DNA from: Chimaeribacter coloradensis
GTDB taxonomy: Bacteria > Pseudomonadota > Gammaproteobacteria > Enterobacterales > Enterobacteriaceae
Direction of reading: 5' to 3'
Length of the DNA stretch: 64,000 nucleotides
Assembly (NCBI RefSeq): GCF_002858715.1
Contig: NZ_PJZH01000001.1
Span: forward strand, 372,001 to 436,000
Shown: piece by piece, positions 36,756 to 47,893 of the stretch
Layout of the letters: each line of letters starts with the position of its first letter
How positions within the stretch are numbered: position 1 is the stretch's first letter
Made by a program: the position numbers and the translations under genes
Notes under the pieces: model-generated
The model's database searches: none
The model's input: only the letters and a program-made list of their open reading frames with translations
Told to the model about the DNA's origin: nothing

Positions 36756-37304
36756 ATGACGTATCAACAGGCTGGGCGCGTTGCCGTGCTCAAACGGGTA
36801 GCAGGCTGGGTGGTATTTATTCCGGCCCTGCTGTCGACAATGGTATCGCTGCTGAACTTTATCTACAGCCAGAGCAAGCAGACTCAGGGCATCAATGCCG
36901 TCATGCTGGATTTCCTGCATGTCATGATCGATATGGTCCGCTTCAATACCCCGTTCCTGAACGTTTTCTGGCATAACTCGCCGGTGCCCGTGCTGGGGCA
37001 GGGGCTGAGCGGGGCGAACCTGATGTTCGCCATCATCTATATCCTGATCTTTGTGGGGCTGGCGCTGCAGGCCTCCGGCGCGCGTATGTCGCGGCAGGTT
37101 CGCCATATCCGCGAAGGGGTGGAGGACCAGATGATTCTGGAACAGGCGCGCGGCAGTGAAGGGCGCTCGCGGGCGCAGGTGGAAGAGCGGATCGTTCTGC
37201 CGCGCCACACGATCTTTTTACAGATTTTCCCACTCTATATCCTGCCGGTGGTGATCGCGGTTATCGCCTGGCTGATGCTGAAGTTGCTGGGGCTTATCGC
37301 CTGA
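36756..37304 (+). CDS. yniB: YniB family inner-membrane protein
   Basis: The 182-residue protein has three likely membrane helices (WVVFIPALLSTMVSLLNFIY, LMFAIIYILIFVGLALQA, IFPLYILPVVIAVIAWLML) and a charged loop before the last one. It matches YniB by sequence and by its place between hxpB and yniA. The ATG at 36756 follows AAGGGGAATAC. No function is known. Confidence 0.88.
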   Translation: MTYQQAGRVAVLKRVAGWVVFIPALLSTMVSLLNFIYSQSKQTQGINAVMLDFLHVMIDMVRFNTPFLNVFWHNSPVPVLGQGLSGANLMFAIIYILIFVGLALQASGARMSRQVRHIREGVEDQMILEQARGSEGRSRAQVEERIVLPRHTIFLQIFPLYILPVVIAVIAWLMLKLLGLIA

Positions 37305-37323
37305 GGCAACAGAAGCCTGAAAC

Positions 37324-37347
37324 AACCCGGTGCTGCCGGGTTTTTTT
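37324..37347 (+). terminator. terminator between yniB and yniA
   Basis: AACCCGG (37324-37330), loop TGCTG, CCGGGTT (37336-37342), then T to 37347. Confidence 0.85.
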
Positions 37348-37353
37348 ATGCGT

Positions 37354-38223
37354 TCAGAACGGCTCCGGGTGCAGCAGCTGGTCTACGGCGCGTTGGGCCG
37401 CCACCAGGTGCTGACCGCCGAACAGGTTACTGCGGTTAAGCAGATAGTAGAGCTGGTAGAGCGGCTGGCGGGTGGGGAAGTCCTCCGGCAGCGGCCAGAT
37501 GCTCTGGTAGCCGTCATAAAGCTGGGCAGGCAGGTCAGGGTAACGCGGCAGCATTGCCAGGTCACACTCGCGGTCACCCCAGTAGCAGGCCGGGTCAAAC
37601 AGTACCGGGCCGTGGGGGCCGAGGGCGCAGTTCCCCGGCCAGAGATCGCCGTGCAGCAGGGAAGGCTGGGGCTGGTGGTTATGCAGCCGCTGTTTCACCA
37701 GATCGATAATCTCTTCCATATTGCCGAATACCATGCCCTTTTCCGCCGCCAGCTGGAGCTGCCAGCCGATGCGCTGCTCGGCAAAAAAGGTACTCCAGCG
37801 CCGCTGCCAGCTGTTGGGCTGCGGCAGGGTCGCCAGGTCGTTATCGAAGTCCAGCCCGAACTGCAGCTGCTCACTCCACTGATGCAGCGCCGCCAGCTGC
37901 TGGCCCAGCCGGTAGGCGGCCTGCTCATCCAGCGGCCGCAGAGGGATATACTCCAGCAGCAGGAAGCTGTCGTCCCGGTCGCTGCCCACGCCATAGACCT
38001 GCGGCACCTGCACCGTTTTGCTGCGCGCCAGCAGTTCGAGCTGGTCCGCTTCGGCGGTGAACATCATCAGCAGCTCACGCTGGTCAGCTTTGACGAACAC
38101 CTGATGCTCGCCGTAGCTGACCCGCCAGGCCGGGTGGATCTCTCCGCCGGGCAGCTCGACACGCTCGCGTATCTCCGCGGCCCCCAGGTGATCATTCAAC
38201 AGACGACTAATGGCTTGCCACAT
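37354..38223 (-). CDS. yniA: fructosamine kinase family protein YniA
   Basis: The 289-residue kinase-like enzyme of the fructosamine/ketosamine-3-kinase family is thought to phosphorylate glycated amines for protein deglycation. The nucleotide site VFVKADQRE, the catalytic loop SLLHGDLWPGNCA and the metal-binding VLFDPACYWGDRECDLAML are intact. The pfkB gene that lies near yniA in E. coli is not in this window. Confidence 0.92.
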   Translation of the reverse strand: MWQAISRLLNDHLGAAEIRERVELPGGEIHPAWRVSYGEHQVFVKADQRELLMMFTAEADQLELLARSKTVQVPQVYGVGSDRDDSFLLLEYIPLRPLDEQAAYRLGQQLAALHQWSEQLQFGLDFDNDLATLPQPNSWQRRWSTFFAEQRIGWQLQLAAEKGMVFGNMEEIIDLVKQRLHNHQPQPSLLHGDLWPGNCALGPHGPVLFDPACYWGDRECDLAMLPRYPDLPAQLYDGYQSIWPLPEDFPTRQPLYQLYYLLNRSNLFGGQHLVAAQRAVDQLLHPEPF

Positions 38224-38405
38224 GGTAGTACCCTCCGTCCGGCCGGTGATTCATCAGCGCCGCCGGGGCACTGATAAAAAACGATCTGGCGCACAGGCAG
38301 ACGCCGGAAGGGCGCTGCCGGGGCAGCTTGCCCTAGGAAGTATATACGCGATTGATAGTACGCCTGAAAAAAGCGCAAAATTTGTGCAATCCGCCACACC
38401 GGGGA

Positions 38406-38720
38406 TCACGCTTTCGGCGACAATTTCACCTGTTCAATCTGCCGGAGGTAGTCGTCCAGCGTGGTCAATGTCACCTCCGGCGTCTGGCCCAGCGCCGTTT
38501 CACCCAGGCGCGTCGCCAGCTCAATGACATCCTCTTTGCTGTGCAGGCTGCTGACGCCGTAGCTGTTGGTACCCAGCTCATGCAGCACGCCGTCACCACT
38601 GGTCAGCGAGGTGGTAAACCCGGCCAGCGTCAGCTGATTGGTGAGTTTTGCCAGGTCCGCCAGCCCCTGCTCCTGGTAGCGGAAGGTGACCACATAGGGG
38701 TCAGAATGTGACAGCGCCAT
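38406..38720 (-). CDS. ydiZ: GhoS-family (YdiZ-like) protein without partner toxin
   Basis: The 104-residue protein resembles GhoS, the antitoxin endoribonuclease of type V toxin-antitoxin systems with a Cas2-like ferredoxin fold. Shared features are the first strand YVVTFRY, the central HELGTNSYGVSSL and the C-terminal LTTLDDYLRQ. In E. coli the family member beside yniA is YdiZ, which also lacks a GhoT. I see no small membrane toxin gene within the flanking bases. Whether it cleaves RNA is unknown. Confidence 0.68.
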   Translation of the reverse strand: MALSHSDPYVVTFRYQEQGLADLAKLTNQLTLAGFTTSLTSGDGVLHELGTNSYGVSSLHSKEDVIELATRLGETALGQTPEVTLTTLDDYLRQIEQVKLSPKA

Positions 38721-38844
38721 AATTCACCTCATTGTTTATTGGGATATTATTCAGAATAGTTCAATATTCTTATTCAGGTAGCGCCGCGGAGTGGGTATCC
38801 TGACGCCGGCTGAATTTACTAACGCAGTGGAAAAGGGAATGTGC

Positions 38845-39471
38845 GTGAACCGAAAACTGAGCTATTTGCTGGCAGTGCTGCTGCTGGCGGGGTGTGCCGG
38901 CGAAAAGAAAGAGCACCAGACCCGCGGTAACGTCTTTACCGGCACCAATATGAATGCCCTGGCCTACAATCAGACGATTCACCAGGCCGCACGGCGCTAC
39001 GGGGTGGATGAAACGCTGGTCAAAGCGATTATCCAGGTGGAATCCGGCTTCAACCCGGATGTGGTCAGCCACTCCAATGCCATCGGGCTGATGCAGCTGA
39101 AAGCGTCCACCGCCGGGCGGGACGCCTACCAGCTTCAGGGGCGGCGCGGGCAGCCGAGCAGCCGCGAGCTGAAAGATCCTGAGACCAATATCGAGCTGGG
39201 CACGGCTTACCTCAGTATGCTCCAGCGGCAACTGGCCGGGATCGACGACCCGCTGACGCTGCGTTATGCCGTCACGGTCGCTTATGTAAACGGGGCCGGG
39301 GCGCTGCTGCGCACCTTCTCGCCGGATCGCAAGCAGGCGGTGCGCGCCATTAACCGGCTCTCGCCCAACGCCTTTTATGCCCACATCCAGGCGAACCATC
39401 CCGCCCCGCAGGCACCGCGCTACCTCTGGAAGGTCAATAACGCCTATCAGTCCCTGTTGCCGGAGGCGTGA
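38845..39471 (+). CDS. emtA: endo-type membrane-bound lytic murein transglycosylase EmtA
   Basis: The 208-residue outer-membrane lipoprotein cleaves peptidoglycan between MurNAc and GlcNAc, leaving 1,6-anhydro ends. It has a lipobox LLAGC17, an SLT domain with catalytic E66 in IIQVESGFNP, the AIGLMQLKAST motif and a YVNGAGALLRTFSPDRKQA stretch matching EmtA. An ATG at 38839 is in frame, but AAGGGA sits too close to it; the GTG at 38845 has ideal spacing. Confidence 0.92.
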   Translation: MNRKLSYLLAVLLLAGCAGEKKEHQTRGNVFTGTNMNALAYNQTIHQAARRYGVDETLVKAIIQVESGFNPDVVSHSNAIGLMQLKASTAGRDAYQLQGRRGQPSSRELKDPETNIELGTAYLSMLQRQLAGIDDPLTLRYAVTVAYVNGAGALLRTFSPDRKQAVRAINRLSPNAFYAHIQANHPAPQAPRYLWKVNNAYQSLLPEA

Positions 39472-39515
39472 TGACCCGCAGGTGAGAGGGAAAAGGGAAC
39501 CGGCAAATGTGCATG

Positions 39516-39542
39516 ATTGATAATGTAATCAATTCTCATTAC
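39516..39542 (+). promoter_or_regulatory. Fur-like box
   Basis: GATTGATAATGTAATCAATT followed by CTCATTAC resembles the Fur pattern (GATAATGATAATCATTATC), including the common ATTCTCATT core. It lies 33 bases before the binding-protein start. Confidence 0.6.
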
Positions 39543-39574
39543 TATCCCTGCACATTTTTTTACAGGAGTTTCCC

Positions 39575-40705
39575 GTGCCGCGTTCCCGTTCCCTGCTGTC
39601 TGCCGTTGTGGCCTTCTGCTGTGCCGCCCCGGCGATGGCATCAACTTATCCCCTTACCCTGACTGACACTGCCGGTCAGGCCGTTACCCTGAAACAGGAG
39701 CCAAAACGCATTATTGTGCAGGATGGCCGTGACATCCTGACGCTGGCCCTGCTTGACCGGCAAGACCCGTTTGCCCGCGTGGTGGCCTGGAATAACCTGC
39801 TGAAAAAGAGTGACGGTGCGACCTGGGAACTCCTCGACAAGAAATGGCCGGAAGCGAAAAAAATCCTGGATATGGGCTTCAGTGATAAAGGCGAGGTCAA
39901 CCTGGAGAGCGTGATTGCCGAACGCCCGGATCTGATGGTGGCGCAGTTGCGCGCCAAACCCTCCCTGACCGAAACCGGTGTGCTGGAAAAAATGAAAGCG
40001 CTGAACGTGCCGGTGCTGTTTATCGACACCATGCTGAAACCGGTAGAGGACACGCCGAAAAGCGTCACCCTGCTGGGTGAGGCGCTGAACCGCGAGCAGG
40101 AAGCCAAAGCCTACACGGACTTTTATCAGCAGCACTATCAGGCGGTGCTGGATAAGGTGAAAAGCGTGAACCCTAAACCCCTGGTGTTTATCGAAGCCAA
40201 AGCCGGGCTGGGCGGGCTGGACGCCTGCTGCTTTACCCATGCGCATGTCGGGTGGGGCGCGCTGGTAGAAGCGGTGGGCGCGCGTAACATCGGCTCCTCG
40301 CTGCTGCCGGGAGCCACCGGCGACATTTCACTGGAGAAGGTGATCAGCCTGAAGCCAGATGTCTATATCGTTTCCGGCTCCCAGTGGGCGAGTAAAAATA
40401 ATGCCGCGGTGCCGTTCGGTTACAACGTCACGCAGCCGCAGGTGGATGCCGCGTTCAATACCATGAAAAAGCGCCCGGGCTTCAGCGAAGTGGCGGCCAT
40501 CCGCAACCAGCGCTTCTACGGCATCTACCACAACTTCTATAACCACCCATATAACATCGTCGGGCTGGAGTTCCTGGCGAAGTTTATCTATCCGCAGCAG
40601 TTCCCGGACCTCGACCCGAACCAGACCTGGCAGACGATCCTGAGCCGTTTCACCACGCTGCCGGCAGGCACCGGGGTGCTGGCTTCACCCGCCCCAGCCC
40701 ATTGA
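39575..40705 (+). CDS. periplasmic substrate-binding protein of a metal-chelate ABC importer (orphan)
   Basis: The 376-residue secreted protein has a signal peptide (ends APAMA-ST) and a FepB/BtuF-type (class III) fold: PLTLTDTAGQAVTLKQEPKRIIV, LESVIAERPDLMVAQL, and VISLKPDVYIVSGSQW. These bind Fe-siderophores, haem or cobalamin and feed an ABC permease. No permease or ATPase is adjacent; the BtuCD pair is 9 kb away and the protein is not BtuF-like in length. The Fur-like box suggests an iron ligand. Confidence 0.82.
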   Translation: MPRSRSLLSAVVAFCCAAPAMASTYPLTLTDTAGQAVTLKQEPKRIIVQDGRDILTLALLDRQDPFARVVAWNNLLKKSDGATWELLDKKWPEAKKILDMGFSDKGEVNLESVIAERPDLMVAQLRAKPSLTETGVLEKMKALNVPVLFIDTMLKPVEDTPKSVTLLGEALNREQEAKAYTDFYQQHYQAVLDKVKSVNPKPLVFIEAKAGLGGLDACCFTHAHVGWGALVEAVGARNIGSSLLPGATGDISLEKVISLKPDVYIVSGSQWASKNNAAVPFGYNVTQPQVDAAFNTMKKRPGFSEVAAIRNQRFYGIYHNFYNHPYNIVGLEFLAKFIYPQQFPDLDPNQTWQTILSRFTTLPAGTGVLASPAPAH

Positions 40706-40710
40706 GCCGC

Positions 40711-40740
40711 GGCCCGGCCCGGTGAAAAGCGTGCCGGGCC
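40711..40740 (+). terminator. GC-rich hairpin after the binding protein
   Basis: GGCCCGGC (40711-40718) and GCCGGGCC (40733-40740) form an 8-bp stem just after the stop. The downstream GGATTCTTGC is a poor T run. Confidence 0.5.
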
Positions 40741-40925
40741 GGATTCTTGCTCAGAGAAATCCGAAGAAAGAGGTTGGAATCCCTAAATTATTTAGTGTTA
40801 CTATCCGCAGGCTGTCTGCCGCCTGGCGGGCCGCCAAACTTGTTGCCCGTATGGATGGAAATGTAACAATTGTGGGTTAGATTTTTATCCATTACGTTGA
40901 AAATACACTCAAATTTATTACTGCA

Positions 40926-40948
40926 TGTGAACTGTCGTGTGGTTCACC
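40926..40948 (+). promoter_or_regulatory. thrS translational operator hairpin (tRNA-Thr mimic)
   Basis: GTGAAC (40927-40932) and GTTCAC (40942-40947) form a stem whose nine-base loop contains CGT (40936-40938), 33 to 31 bases before the thrS ATG. In E. coli the thrS operator has an anticodon-like CGU loop at about this distance, bound by threonyl-tRNA synthetase to repress its own translation. Confidence 0.7.
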
Positions 40949-40968
40949 ACTGTAGATAAGGAATTATC

Positions 40969-42897
40969 ATGCCTGTTATTACTCTTCCTGATGGAAGCCA
41001 GCGTCATTATGACCGCGCCGTATCCCCGATGGATGTCGCCCTGGACATCGGCCCCGGCCTGGCAAAAGCCTGCATCGCCGGCCGTGTGAATGGGGAGCTG
41101 GTAGACGCCGTCGACCTGATCGACACTGACGCCCAGCTCGCCATTATCACCGCCAAAGATCCGGAAGGCCTGGAGATCCTGCGCCACTCCTGCGCGCACC
41201 TGCTGGGCCATGCCATCAAACAGCTCTGGCCGGACACCAAAATGGCGATCGGCCCGGTGATCGATAACGGCTTCTATTACGATGTCGACATCGACCGCAC
41301 GCTGACGCAGGAAGATCTGGATCTGCTCGAAAAGCGTATGCATGAGCTGGCGGACAAAGATTACGACGTCATCAAGAAGAAAGTGAGCTGGCAGGAGGCG
41401 CGTGACACCTTCGCCGCCCGTGGTGAGACCTATAAAATGGCGATCCTGGATGAGAACATCAGCCATGATGACCGCCCGGGCCTTTACCATCACGAAGAGT
41501 ACGTGGACATGTGCCGCGGCCCGCACGTGCCGAACATGCGCTTCTGCCACCACTTCAAGCTGCAGAAGACCTCCGGCGCGTACTGGCGTGGCGACAGCAA
41601 CAACAAGATGCTGCAACGTATCTACGGCACCGCCTGGGCAGACAAGAAACAGCTGAATGCCTACCTGCAGCGCCTGGAAGAGGCGGCCAAGCGCGACCAC
41701 CGCCGCATCGGCAAGCAGCTCGACCTCTACCACATGCAGGAAGAGGCACCGGGGATGGTGTTCTGGCACAATGACGGCTGGACAATCTTCCGTGAGCTGG
41801 AAGCCTTTGTGCGCATGAAACTCAAGGCCTACCAGTACCAGGAAGTCAAAGGCCCGTTCATGATGGACCGTGTGCTGTGGGAAAAAACCGGCCACTGGGA
41901 CAACTACAAAGAGGCGATGTTTACCACCTCGTCCGAAAACCGTGAATATTGCATCAAGCCGATGAACTGCCCGGGCCACGTGCAGATCTTCAACCAGGGG
42001 CTGAAATCTTACCGCGACCTGCCGCTGCGTATGGCGGAGTTCGGCAGCTGCCACCGCAACGAGCCGTCCGGTGCGCTGCACGGCCTGATGCGCGTACGCG
42101 GCTTCACCCAGGATGACGCGCATATCTTCTGTACAGAAGATCAGGTGCGTGACGAGGTGAACGCCTGCATCAAGATGGTGTACGACATGTACAGCACCTT
42201 TGGTTTTGAAAAAATTGTGGTAAAATTGTCCACCCGCCCGGAAAAACGCATCGGTTCTGATGAGATGTGGACCCGCGCTGAAGAGGACCTCGCCGCTGCC
42301 CTGACTGAAAACGGGATCCCGTTTGAATATCAGCCGGGTGAGGGCGCCTTCTACGGCCCGAAAATTGAATTTACCCTGCATGATTGTTTGGATCGCGCGT
42401 GGCAGTGTGGTACCGTGCAGCTCGACTTTTCTCTGCCGGGCCGTTTAAGCGCCTCTTATGTCGGCGAGAATAACGACCGCCAGGTCCCGGTCATGATTCA
42501 CCGCGCTATCCTTGGGTCAATGGAGCGTTTCATCGGTATTCTGACCGAAGAGTACGCCGGCTTCTTCCCAACCTGGCTTGCGCCGGTGCAGGTTGTGGTG
42601 ATGAACATCACCGACAGCCAGGCAGAGTACGTCCATGAAGTGACCAAAAAATTGCAGGAAGTCGGCATTCGTGTGAAAGCGGACTTGAGAAACGAGAAGA
42701 TAGGCTTTAAAATTCGTGAACACACGCTGCGTCGTGTTCCCTACATGCTGGTTTGCGGTGATAAAGAGGTGGAAACAGGCAAAGTGGCCGTTCGCACCCG
42801 CCGTGGTAAAGACCTGGGGAGCCTGGACGTCAGCGAAGTCGTAGACAAACTGCTCAGCGAGATACGCAGCAGAAGTCTTCATCAACTGGAGGAATAA
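40969..42897 (+). CDS. thrS: threonine--tRNA ligase
   Basis: The 642-residue class II synthetase charges tRNA-Thr. N-terminal TGS domain (about 1-61), the second editing domain ([32 protein letters not shown]) that removes mischarged serine, the catalytic core with zinc ligands in [10 protein letters not shown] and [14 protein letters not shown], and the C-terminal anticodon-binding domain are all intact. Length equals E. coli ThrS. It heads the thrS-infC-rpmI-rplT cluster. Confidence 0.98.
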   Translation: MPVITLPDGSQRHYDRAVSPMDVALDIGPGLAKACIAGRVNGELVDAVDLIDTDAQLAIITAKDPEGLEILRHSCAHLLGHAIKQLWPDTKMAIGPVIDNGFYYDVDIDRTLTQEDLDLLEKRMHELADKDYDVIKKKVSWQEARDTFAARGETYKMAILDENISHDDRPGLYHHEEYVDMCRGPHVPNMRFCHHFKLQKTSGAYWRGDSNNKMLQRIYGTAWADKKQLNAYLQRLEEAAKRDHRRIGKQLDLYHMQEEAPGMVFWHNDGWTIFRELEAFVRMKLKAYQYQEVKGPFMMDRVLWEKTGHWDNYKEAMFTTSSENREYCIKPMNCPGHVQIFNQGLKSYRDLPLRMAEFGSCHRNEPSGALHGLMRVRGFTQDDAHIFCTEDQVRDEVNACIKMVYDMYSTFGFEKIVVKLSTRPEKRIGSDEMWTRAEEDLAAALTENGIPFEYQPGEGAFYGPKIEFTLHDCLDRAWQCGTVQLDFSLPGRLSASYVGENNDRQVPVMIHRAILGSMERFIGILTEEYAGFFPTWLAPVQVVVMNITDSQAEYVHEVTKKLQEVGIRVKADLRNEKIGFKIREHTLRRVPYMLVCGDKEVETGKVAVRTRRGKDLGSLDVSEVVDKLLSEIRSRSLHQLEE

Positions 42898-42900
42898 AGT

Positions 42901-43452
42901 ATTAAAGGCGGAAAAAGAGTTCAACCGGCGCGTCCGAATCGCATTAACAGAGAAATTCGCGCCCAAGAAGTGCGCCTTACAGGCGTCGATGGCGAGCAGA
43001 TTGGTATTGTCAGTCTGAATGAAGCTCTTGAGAAAGCTGAGGAAGCAGGCGTTGATTTAGTCGAAATCAGCCCCAATGCCGAACCGCCGGTATGCCGCGT
43101 GATGGATTACGGCAAATTCCTCTACGAGAAGAGCAAGTCCACAAAAGAACAGAAGAAAAAACAAAAAGTTATTCAGGTCAAGGAAATCAAATTCCGGCCT
43201 GGTACCGATGATGGCGACTATCAGGTCAAACTGCGCAACCTGGTTCGCTTTCTGGAAGATGGCGATAAAGCCAAAATCACCCTGCGTTTCCGTGGGCGTG
43301 AAATGGCGCACCAACAGATCGGTATGGAAGTGCTTAACCGCGTCCGTAAAGACCTGTGTGAAGATTCTGATCTGGCCGTTGTCGAATCCTTCCCTACGAA
43401 GATCGAAGGCCGTCAGATGATTATGGTGCTCGCACCTAAGAAGAAACAGTAA
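42901..43452 (+). CDS. infC: translation initiation factor IF-3 (ATT start codon)
   Basis: The 183-residue factor binds the 30S subunit and checks start-codon choice. The true start is the rare ATT at 42901 (ATT-AAA-GGC-GGA-AAA), giving (M)[25 protein letters not shown] in two parts, the E. coli N-terminus; the first ordinary start would remove this conserved region. The AUU codon allows IF-3 to repress its own translation. GAGGAATAAAG, inside the thrS end, is the ribosome site. The C-terminal domain has [16 protein letters not shown], three residues longer than in E. coli. Confidence 0.96.
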   Translation: MKGGKRVQPARPNRINREIRAQEVRLTGVDGEQIGIVSLNEALEKAEEAGVDLVEISPNAEPPVCRVMDYGKFLYEKSKSTKEQKKKQKVIQVKEIKFRPGTDDGDYQVKLRNLVRFLEDGDKAKITLRFRGREMAHQQIGMEVLNRVRKDLCEDSDLAVVESFPTKIEGRQMIMVLAPKKKQ

Positions 43453-43467
43453 GGCTTCCAAGTAATC

Positions 43468-43504
43468 AATCCCGCGCTGCGTCCGCGTAGCGTGGGATTT
43501 TTTC
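43468..43504 (+). terminator. hairpin with T-run between infC and rpmI
   Basis: AATCCCGCGCT pairs imperfectly with AGCGTGGGATT, followed by a T run to 43503. It resembles an intrinsic terminator or attenuator just before the L35-L20 genes, whose translation is controlled by L20 in E. coli. Confidence 0.65.
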
Positions 43505-43548
43505 GCCTTCTGGTTCGTTGTAATTAACAATGCGAAGTGGAAATTAAA

Positions 43549-43746
43549 ATGCCAAAGATCAAAACCGTACGTGGCGCCGCTAAACGCTTTAAAAAGACCG
43601 CCAACGGTGGTTTCAAGCGTAAGCACGCTAACCTGCGTCATATTCTGACCAAAAAAGCTACTAAGCGTAAACGTCATCTGCGTCCTAAAGGCATGGTATC
43701 CAAGAGTGATCTGGTCCTTGTCGTCGCATGTCTGCCGTACGCATAA
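43549..43746 (+). CDS. rpmI: 50S ribosomal protein L35
   Basis: This is the 65-residue basic ribosomal protein ([17 protein letters not shown]...), with the usual length and C-terminus VVACLPYA. The ATG at 43549 is preferred over an in-frame GTG four codons upstream. It is co-transcribed with rplT, 40 bases downstream. Confidence 0.97.
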   Translation: MPKIKTVRGAAKRFKKTANGGFKRKHANLRHILTKKATKRKRHLRPKGMVSKSDLVLVVACLPYA

Positions 43747-43771
43747 TTACACTTTTTTTAATCAAGAATAA

Positions 43772-44143
<372 letters not shown>

Positions 44144-44150
44144 GTCAGTT

Positions 44151-44176
44151 AAAAGAGGGAGCTTGCTCCCTCTTTT
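44151..44176 (+). terminator. terminator after rplT
   Basis: AAAAGAGGGA (44151-44160), loop GCTTGC, TCCCTCTTTT (44167-44176). Confidence 0.85.
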
Positions 44177-44261
44177 ACGTTGTAATTCAAAGAGAACGTT
44201 TGACTTTTTGCCCCGCAAGACCTGACAATAGCCGTCAGTTGATTTTTAAGGTAATGCACGC

Positions 44262-44306
44262 ATGAATGCTGTTGTTTTCCGCTTCTTTTTTTACTTTAGC
44301 GCCTGA
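44262..44306 (+). CDS. pheM: phe operon leader peptide PheM
   Basis: A 14-residue leader peptide reads [14 protein letters not shown], with five Phe codons. Ribosome stalling at these codons when charged tRNA-Phe is scarce prevents the downstream terminator from forming and so raises pheST expression. E. coli PheM is [14 protein letters not shown]. The attenuator follows 47 bases later. Confidence 0.93.
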   Translation: [14 protein letters not shown]

Positions 44307-44309
44307 TTT

Positions 44310-44381
44310 CAGGAGGCTTCTGCGCGTAAGAGAAGAAACGGAAAATAGCGCCAAAGCCTCCCTCGCGGAGGCTTTTTTTTT
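44310..44381 (+). promoter_or_regulatory. pheST attenuator
   Basis: The terminator stem AAGCCTCC (44354-44361) / GGAGGCTT (44367-44374) is followed by a T run to 44381. The upstream AGGAGGCTT (44311-44319) can pair with the same left arm to form the antiterminator. Confidence 0.85.
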
Positions 44382-44464
44382 GGCGTTACGCACGGCTCAG
44401 GCGGTGCTGTGCAAAGAATCAGCAGGTTACAGGCCGTCACCCCATTGACCGGCACGGATAATAA

Positions 44465-45487
<1,023 letters not shown>

Positions 45488-45501
45488 GGCGGGAATATCA
45501 C

Positions 45502-47889
45502 ATGAAATTCAGTGAACTCTGGTTGCGTGAGTGGGTAAACCCAGCCATCAGCAGCAATGAACTGGCCGACCAAATCACCATGGCGGGCCTGGAAGTGGAC
45601 GGCATTGAGCCGGTGGCCGGGGCGTTTCACGGCGTCGTGGTCGGGCATGTGGTGGAGTGCGGCCAGCACCCGAACGCGGACAAACTGCGCGTCACCAAAG
45701 TGAATGTCGGCGGCGATCGCCTGCTGGACATCGTCTGCGGTGCGCCAAACTGCCGCCAGGGCCTGAAAGTGGCCGTCGCCACCGTGGGCGCTGTGCTGCC
45801 GGGCGATTTCAAAATCAAAGCCGCGAAACTGCGTGGCGAGCCGTCTGAAGGGATGCTCTGCTCCTTCTCCGAGCTGGGTATTTCCGATGATCACAGCGGC
45901 ATCATTGAGTTGCCGGAAGATGCGCCGATCGGCACTGACATCCGCGAATTCCTGAAGCTGGATGACAACACCATTGAAATCAGCGTGACGCCGAACCGGG
46001 CAGACTGCCTGAGCCTGATTGGTGTGGCACGTGACGTGGCGGTAAATAACCAGATGGTACTCAATGCGCCGGCGATCGCACCGGTCGCTGCGACCATTGC
46101 GGATACCCTGCCAATCAAGGTTGAGGCCACAGAAGCCTGCCCGCGTTACCTTGGCCGCGTGGTCAAAGGCATCAATGTGAAAGCCGCCACCCCGCTGTGG
46201 ATGCGTGAGAAGCTGCGCCGTTGCGGCATCCGCTCCATTGACCCGGTGGTTGACGTCACCAACTATGTGCTGCTCGAGCTGGGCCAGCCAATGCACGCTT
46301 TCGATCTCGACCGCATTGACGGCGGGATCGTGGTGCGTATGGCGCAACCGGATGAGTCGCTGGCGCTGCTGGACGGTACCAACGTCAAACTGCGTGATGA
46401 CACCCTGGTAATTGCCGATCACCAGAAAGCGCTGGCGATGGGCGGCATTTTTGGCGGCGAGCATTCCGGCGTCAATGGCGAGACGCAAAACGTCCTGCTG
46501 GAGTGTGCCTTCTTCGATCCGCTGGCGATCACCGGCCGCGCACGCCGCTACGGCCTGCACACTGACGCCTCACACCGCTATGAGCGCGGGGTAGACCCGG
46601 CACTGCAACCTCAGGCCCTGGAGCGAGCCACCGCGCTGCTGCTGGCGATCTGCGGCGGTGAGGCCGGCCCGGTGATTGATGTCACCCACGAGGCCACTTT
46701 GCCGCGCCCGGCCACCATCAGCTTGCGCCGTGAAAAACTCGACCGCCTGATCGGCATTCATGTCGACGACCAGCAAGTCAGTGACATTCTGACCCGCCTC
46801 GGCTGCACCGTAACCGTCATTGACGGTGGCTGGCAGGCCGTAGCCCCAAGCTGGCGCTTTGATATGCAGATCGAAGAGGATCTGGTGGAAGAGGTGGCCC
46901 GCATCTATGGCTACAACAACATCCCGGATGTCCCGGTCAAAGCGAACCTGGAGATGACCACCCATCGCGAAGCGGATCTGTCACTGAAGCGGGTGAAAAC
47001 CCTGCTGGTGGACCGCGGTTACCAGGAAGCGATCACCTACAGCTTTGTTGACCCGAAAGTGCAGGCGTTGCTGCATCCGGGTGAAGAGGCGCTGATTCTG
47101 CCGAGCCCGATTTCGGTTGAGATGTCCGCGATGCGTCTCTCTCTGTGGACCGGCCTGCTCTCTGCCGTGGTCTACAACCAGAACCGCCAGCAGGGACGCG
47201 TACGCCTGTTTGAAAGCGGCCTGCGTTTTGTGCCTGATAGTGCGGCAGATCTCGCTATCCGGCAGGATCTCATGCTGGCAGGGGTTATTGCCGGCCATCG
47301 TTACGAAGAGCACTGGGACCTGGCGCGCCAGCCGGTTGACTTCTACGATATGAAGGGCGATCTCGAAGCAATTCTGGATCTTACCGGTAAATCCGCCGGG
47401 ATTCAGTTCCGCGCTGAGGCCAACCCGGCTCTGCACCCGGGCCAGAGCGCCGGGATTTATTTGCAGGGCGAACGTATTGGTTTCATTGGGGTCGTGCACC
47501 CGGAGCTGGAGCGCAAGCTGGATCTGAACGGACGCACCGTGGTGTTTGAAATGCTGTGGAATAAGGTCGCAGACCGCGTCCTGCCTGATGCGGGCGAGAT
47601 TTCCCGCTTCCCGGCAAACCGCCGTGACATCGCGATTGTAGTGGCAGAAAACGTTCCCGCAGACGATATTTTGGTCGAATGTAAGAAAGTTGGCGCAAAT
47701 CAGGTAGTTGGCGTAAACTTGTTTGATGTGTACCGTGGCAAGGGCGTGGCAGACGGTTTTAAGAGCCTGGCTATCAGTCTGGTATTGCAGGATACCGCTC
47801 GTACACTGGAAGAAGAGGAGATCGCCGCTACCGTTGCAAAATGTGTAGAGGCTCTGAAACAGCGATTCCAAGCATCCTTGAGGGATTGA
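45502..47889 (+). CDS. pheT: phenylalanine--tRNA ligase beta subunit
   Basis: The 795-residue subunit carries an N-terminal tRNA-binding EMAP-like domain ([22 protein letters not shown] in parts), the B3/B4 editing domain, B5, a catalytic-like core and the C-terminal anticodon-binding domain ([15 protein letters not shown]...). Length equals E. coli PheT. It ends four bases before the ihfA start. Confidence 0.98.
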   Translation: MKFSELWLREWVNPAISSNELADQITMAGLEVDGIEPVAGAFHGVVVGHVVECGQHPNADKLRVTKVNVGGDRLLDIVCGAPNCRQGLKVAVATVGAVLPGDFKIKAAKLRGEPSEGMLCSFSELGISDDHSGIIELPEDAPIGTDIREFLKLDDNTIEISVTPNRADCLSLIGVARDVAVNNQMVLNAPAIAPVAATIADTLPIKVEATEACPRYLGRVVKGINVKAATPLWMREKLRRCGIRSIDPVVDVTNYVLLELGQPMHAFDLDRIDGGIVVRMAQPDESLALLDGTNVKLRDDTLVIADHQKALAMGGIFGGEHSGVNGETQNVLLECAFFDPLAITGRARRYGLHTDASHRYERGVDPALQPQALERATALLLAICGGEAGPVIDVTHEATLPRPATISLRREKLDRLIGIHVDDQQVSDILTRLGCTVTVIDGGWQAVAPSWRFDMQIEEDLVEEVARIYGYNNIPDVPVKANLEMTTHREADLSLKRVKTLLVDRGYQEAITYSFVDPKVQALLHPGEEALILPSPISVEMSAMRLSLWTGLLSAVVYNQNRQQGRVRLFESGLRFVPDSAADLAIRQDLMLAGVIAGHRYEEHWDLARQPVDFYDMKGDLEAILDLTGKSAGIQFRAEANPALHPGQSAGIYLQGERIGFIGVVHPELERKLDLNGRTVVFEMLWNKVADRVLPDAGEISRFPANRRDIAIVVAENVPADDILVECKKVGANQVVGVNLFDVYRGKGVADGFKSLAISLVLQDTARTLEEEEIAATVAKCVEALKQRFQASLRD

Positions 47890-47893
47890 ACCT

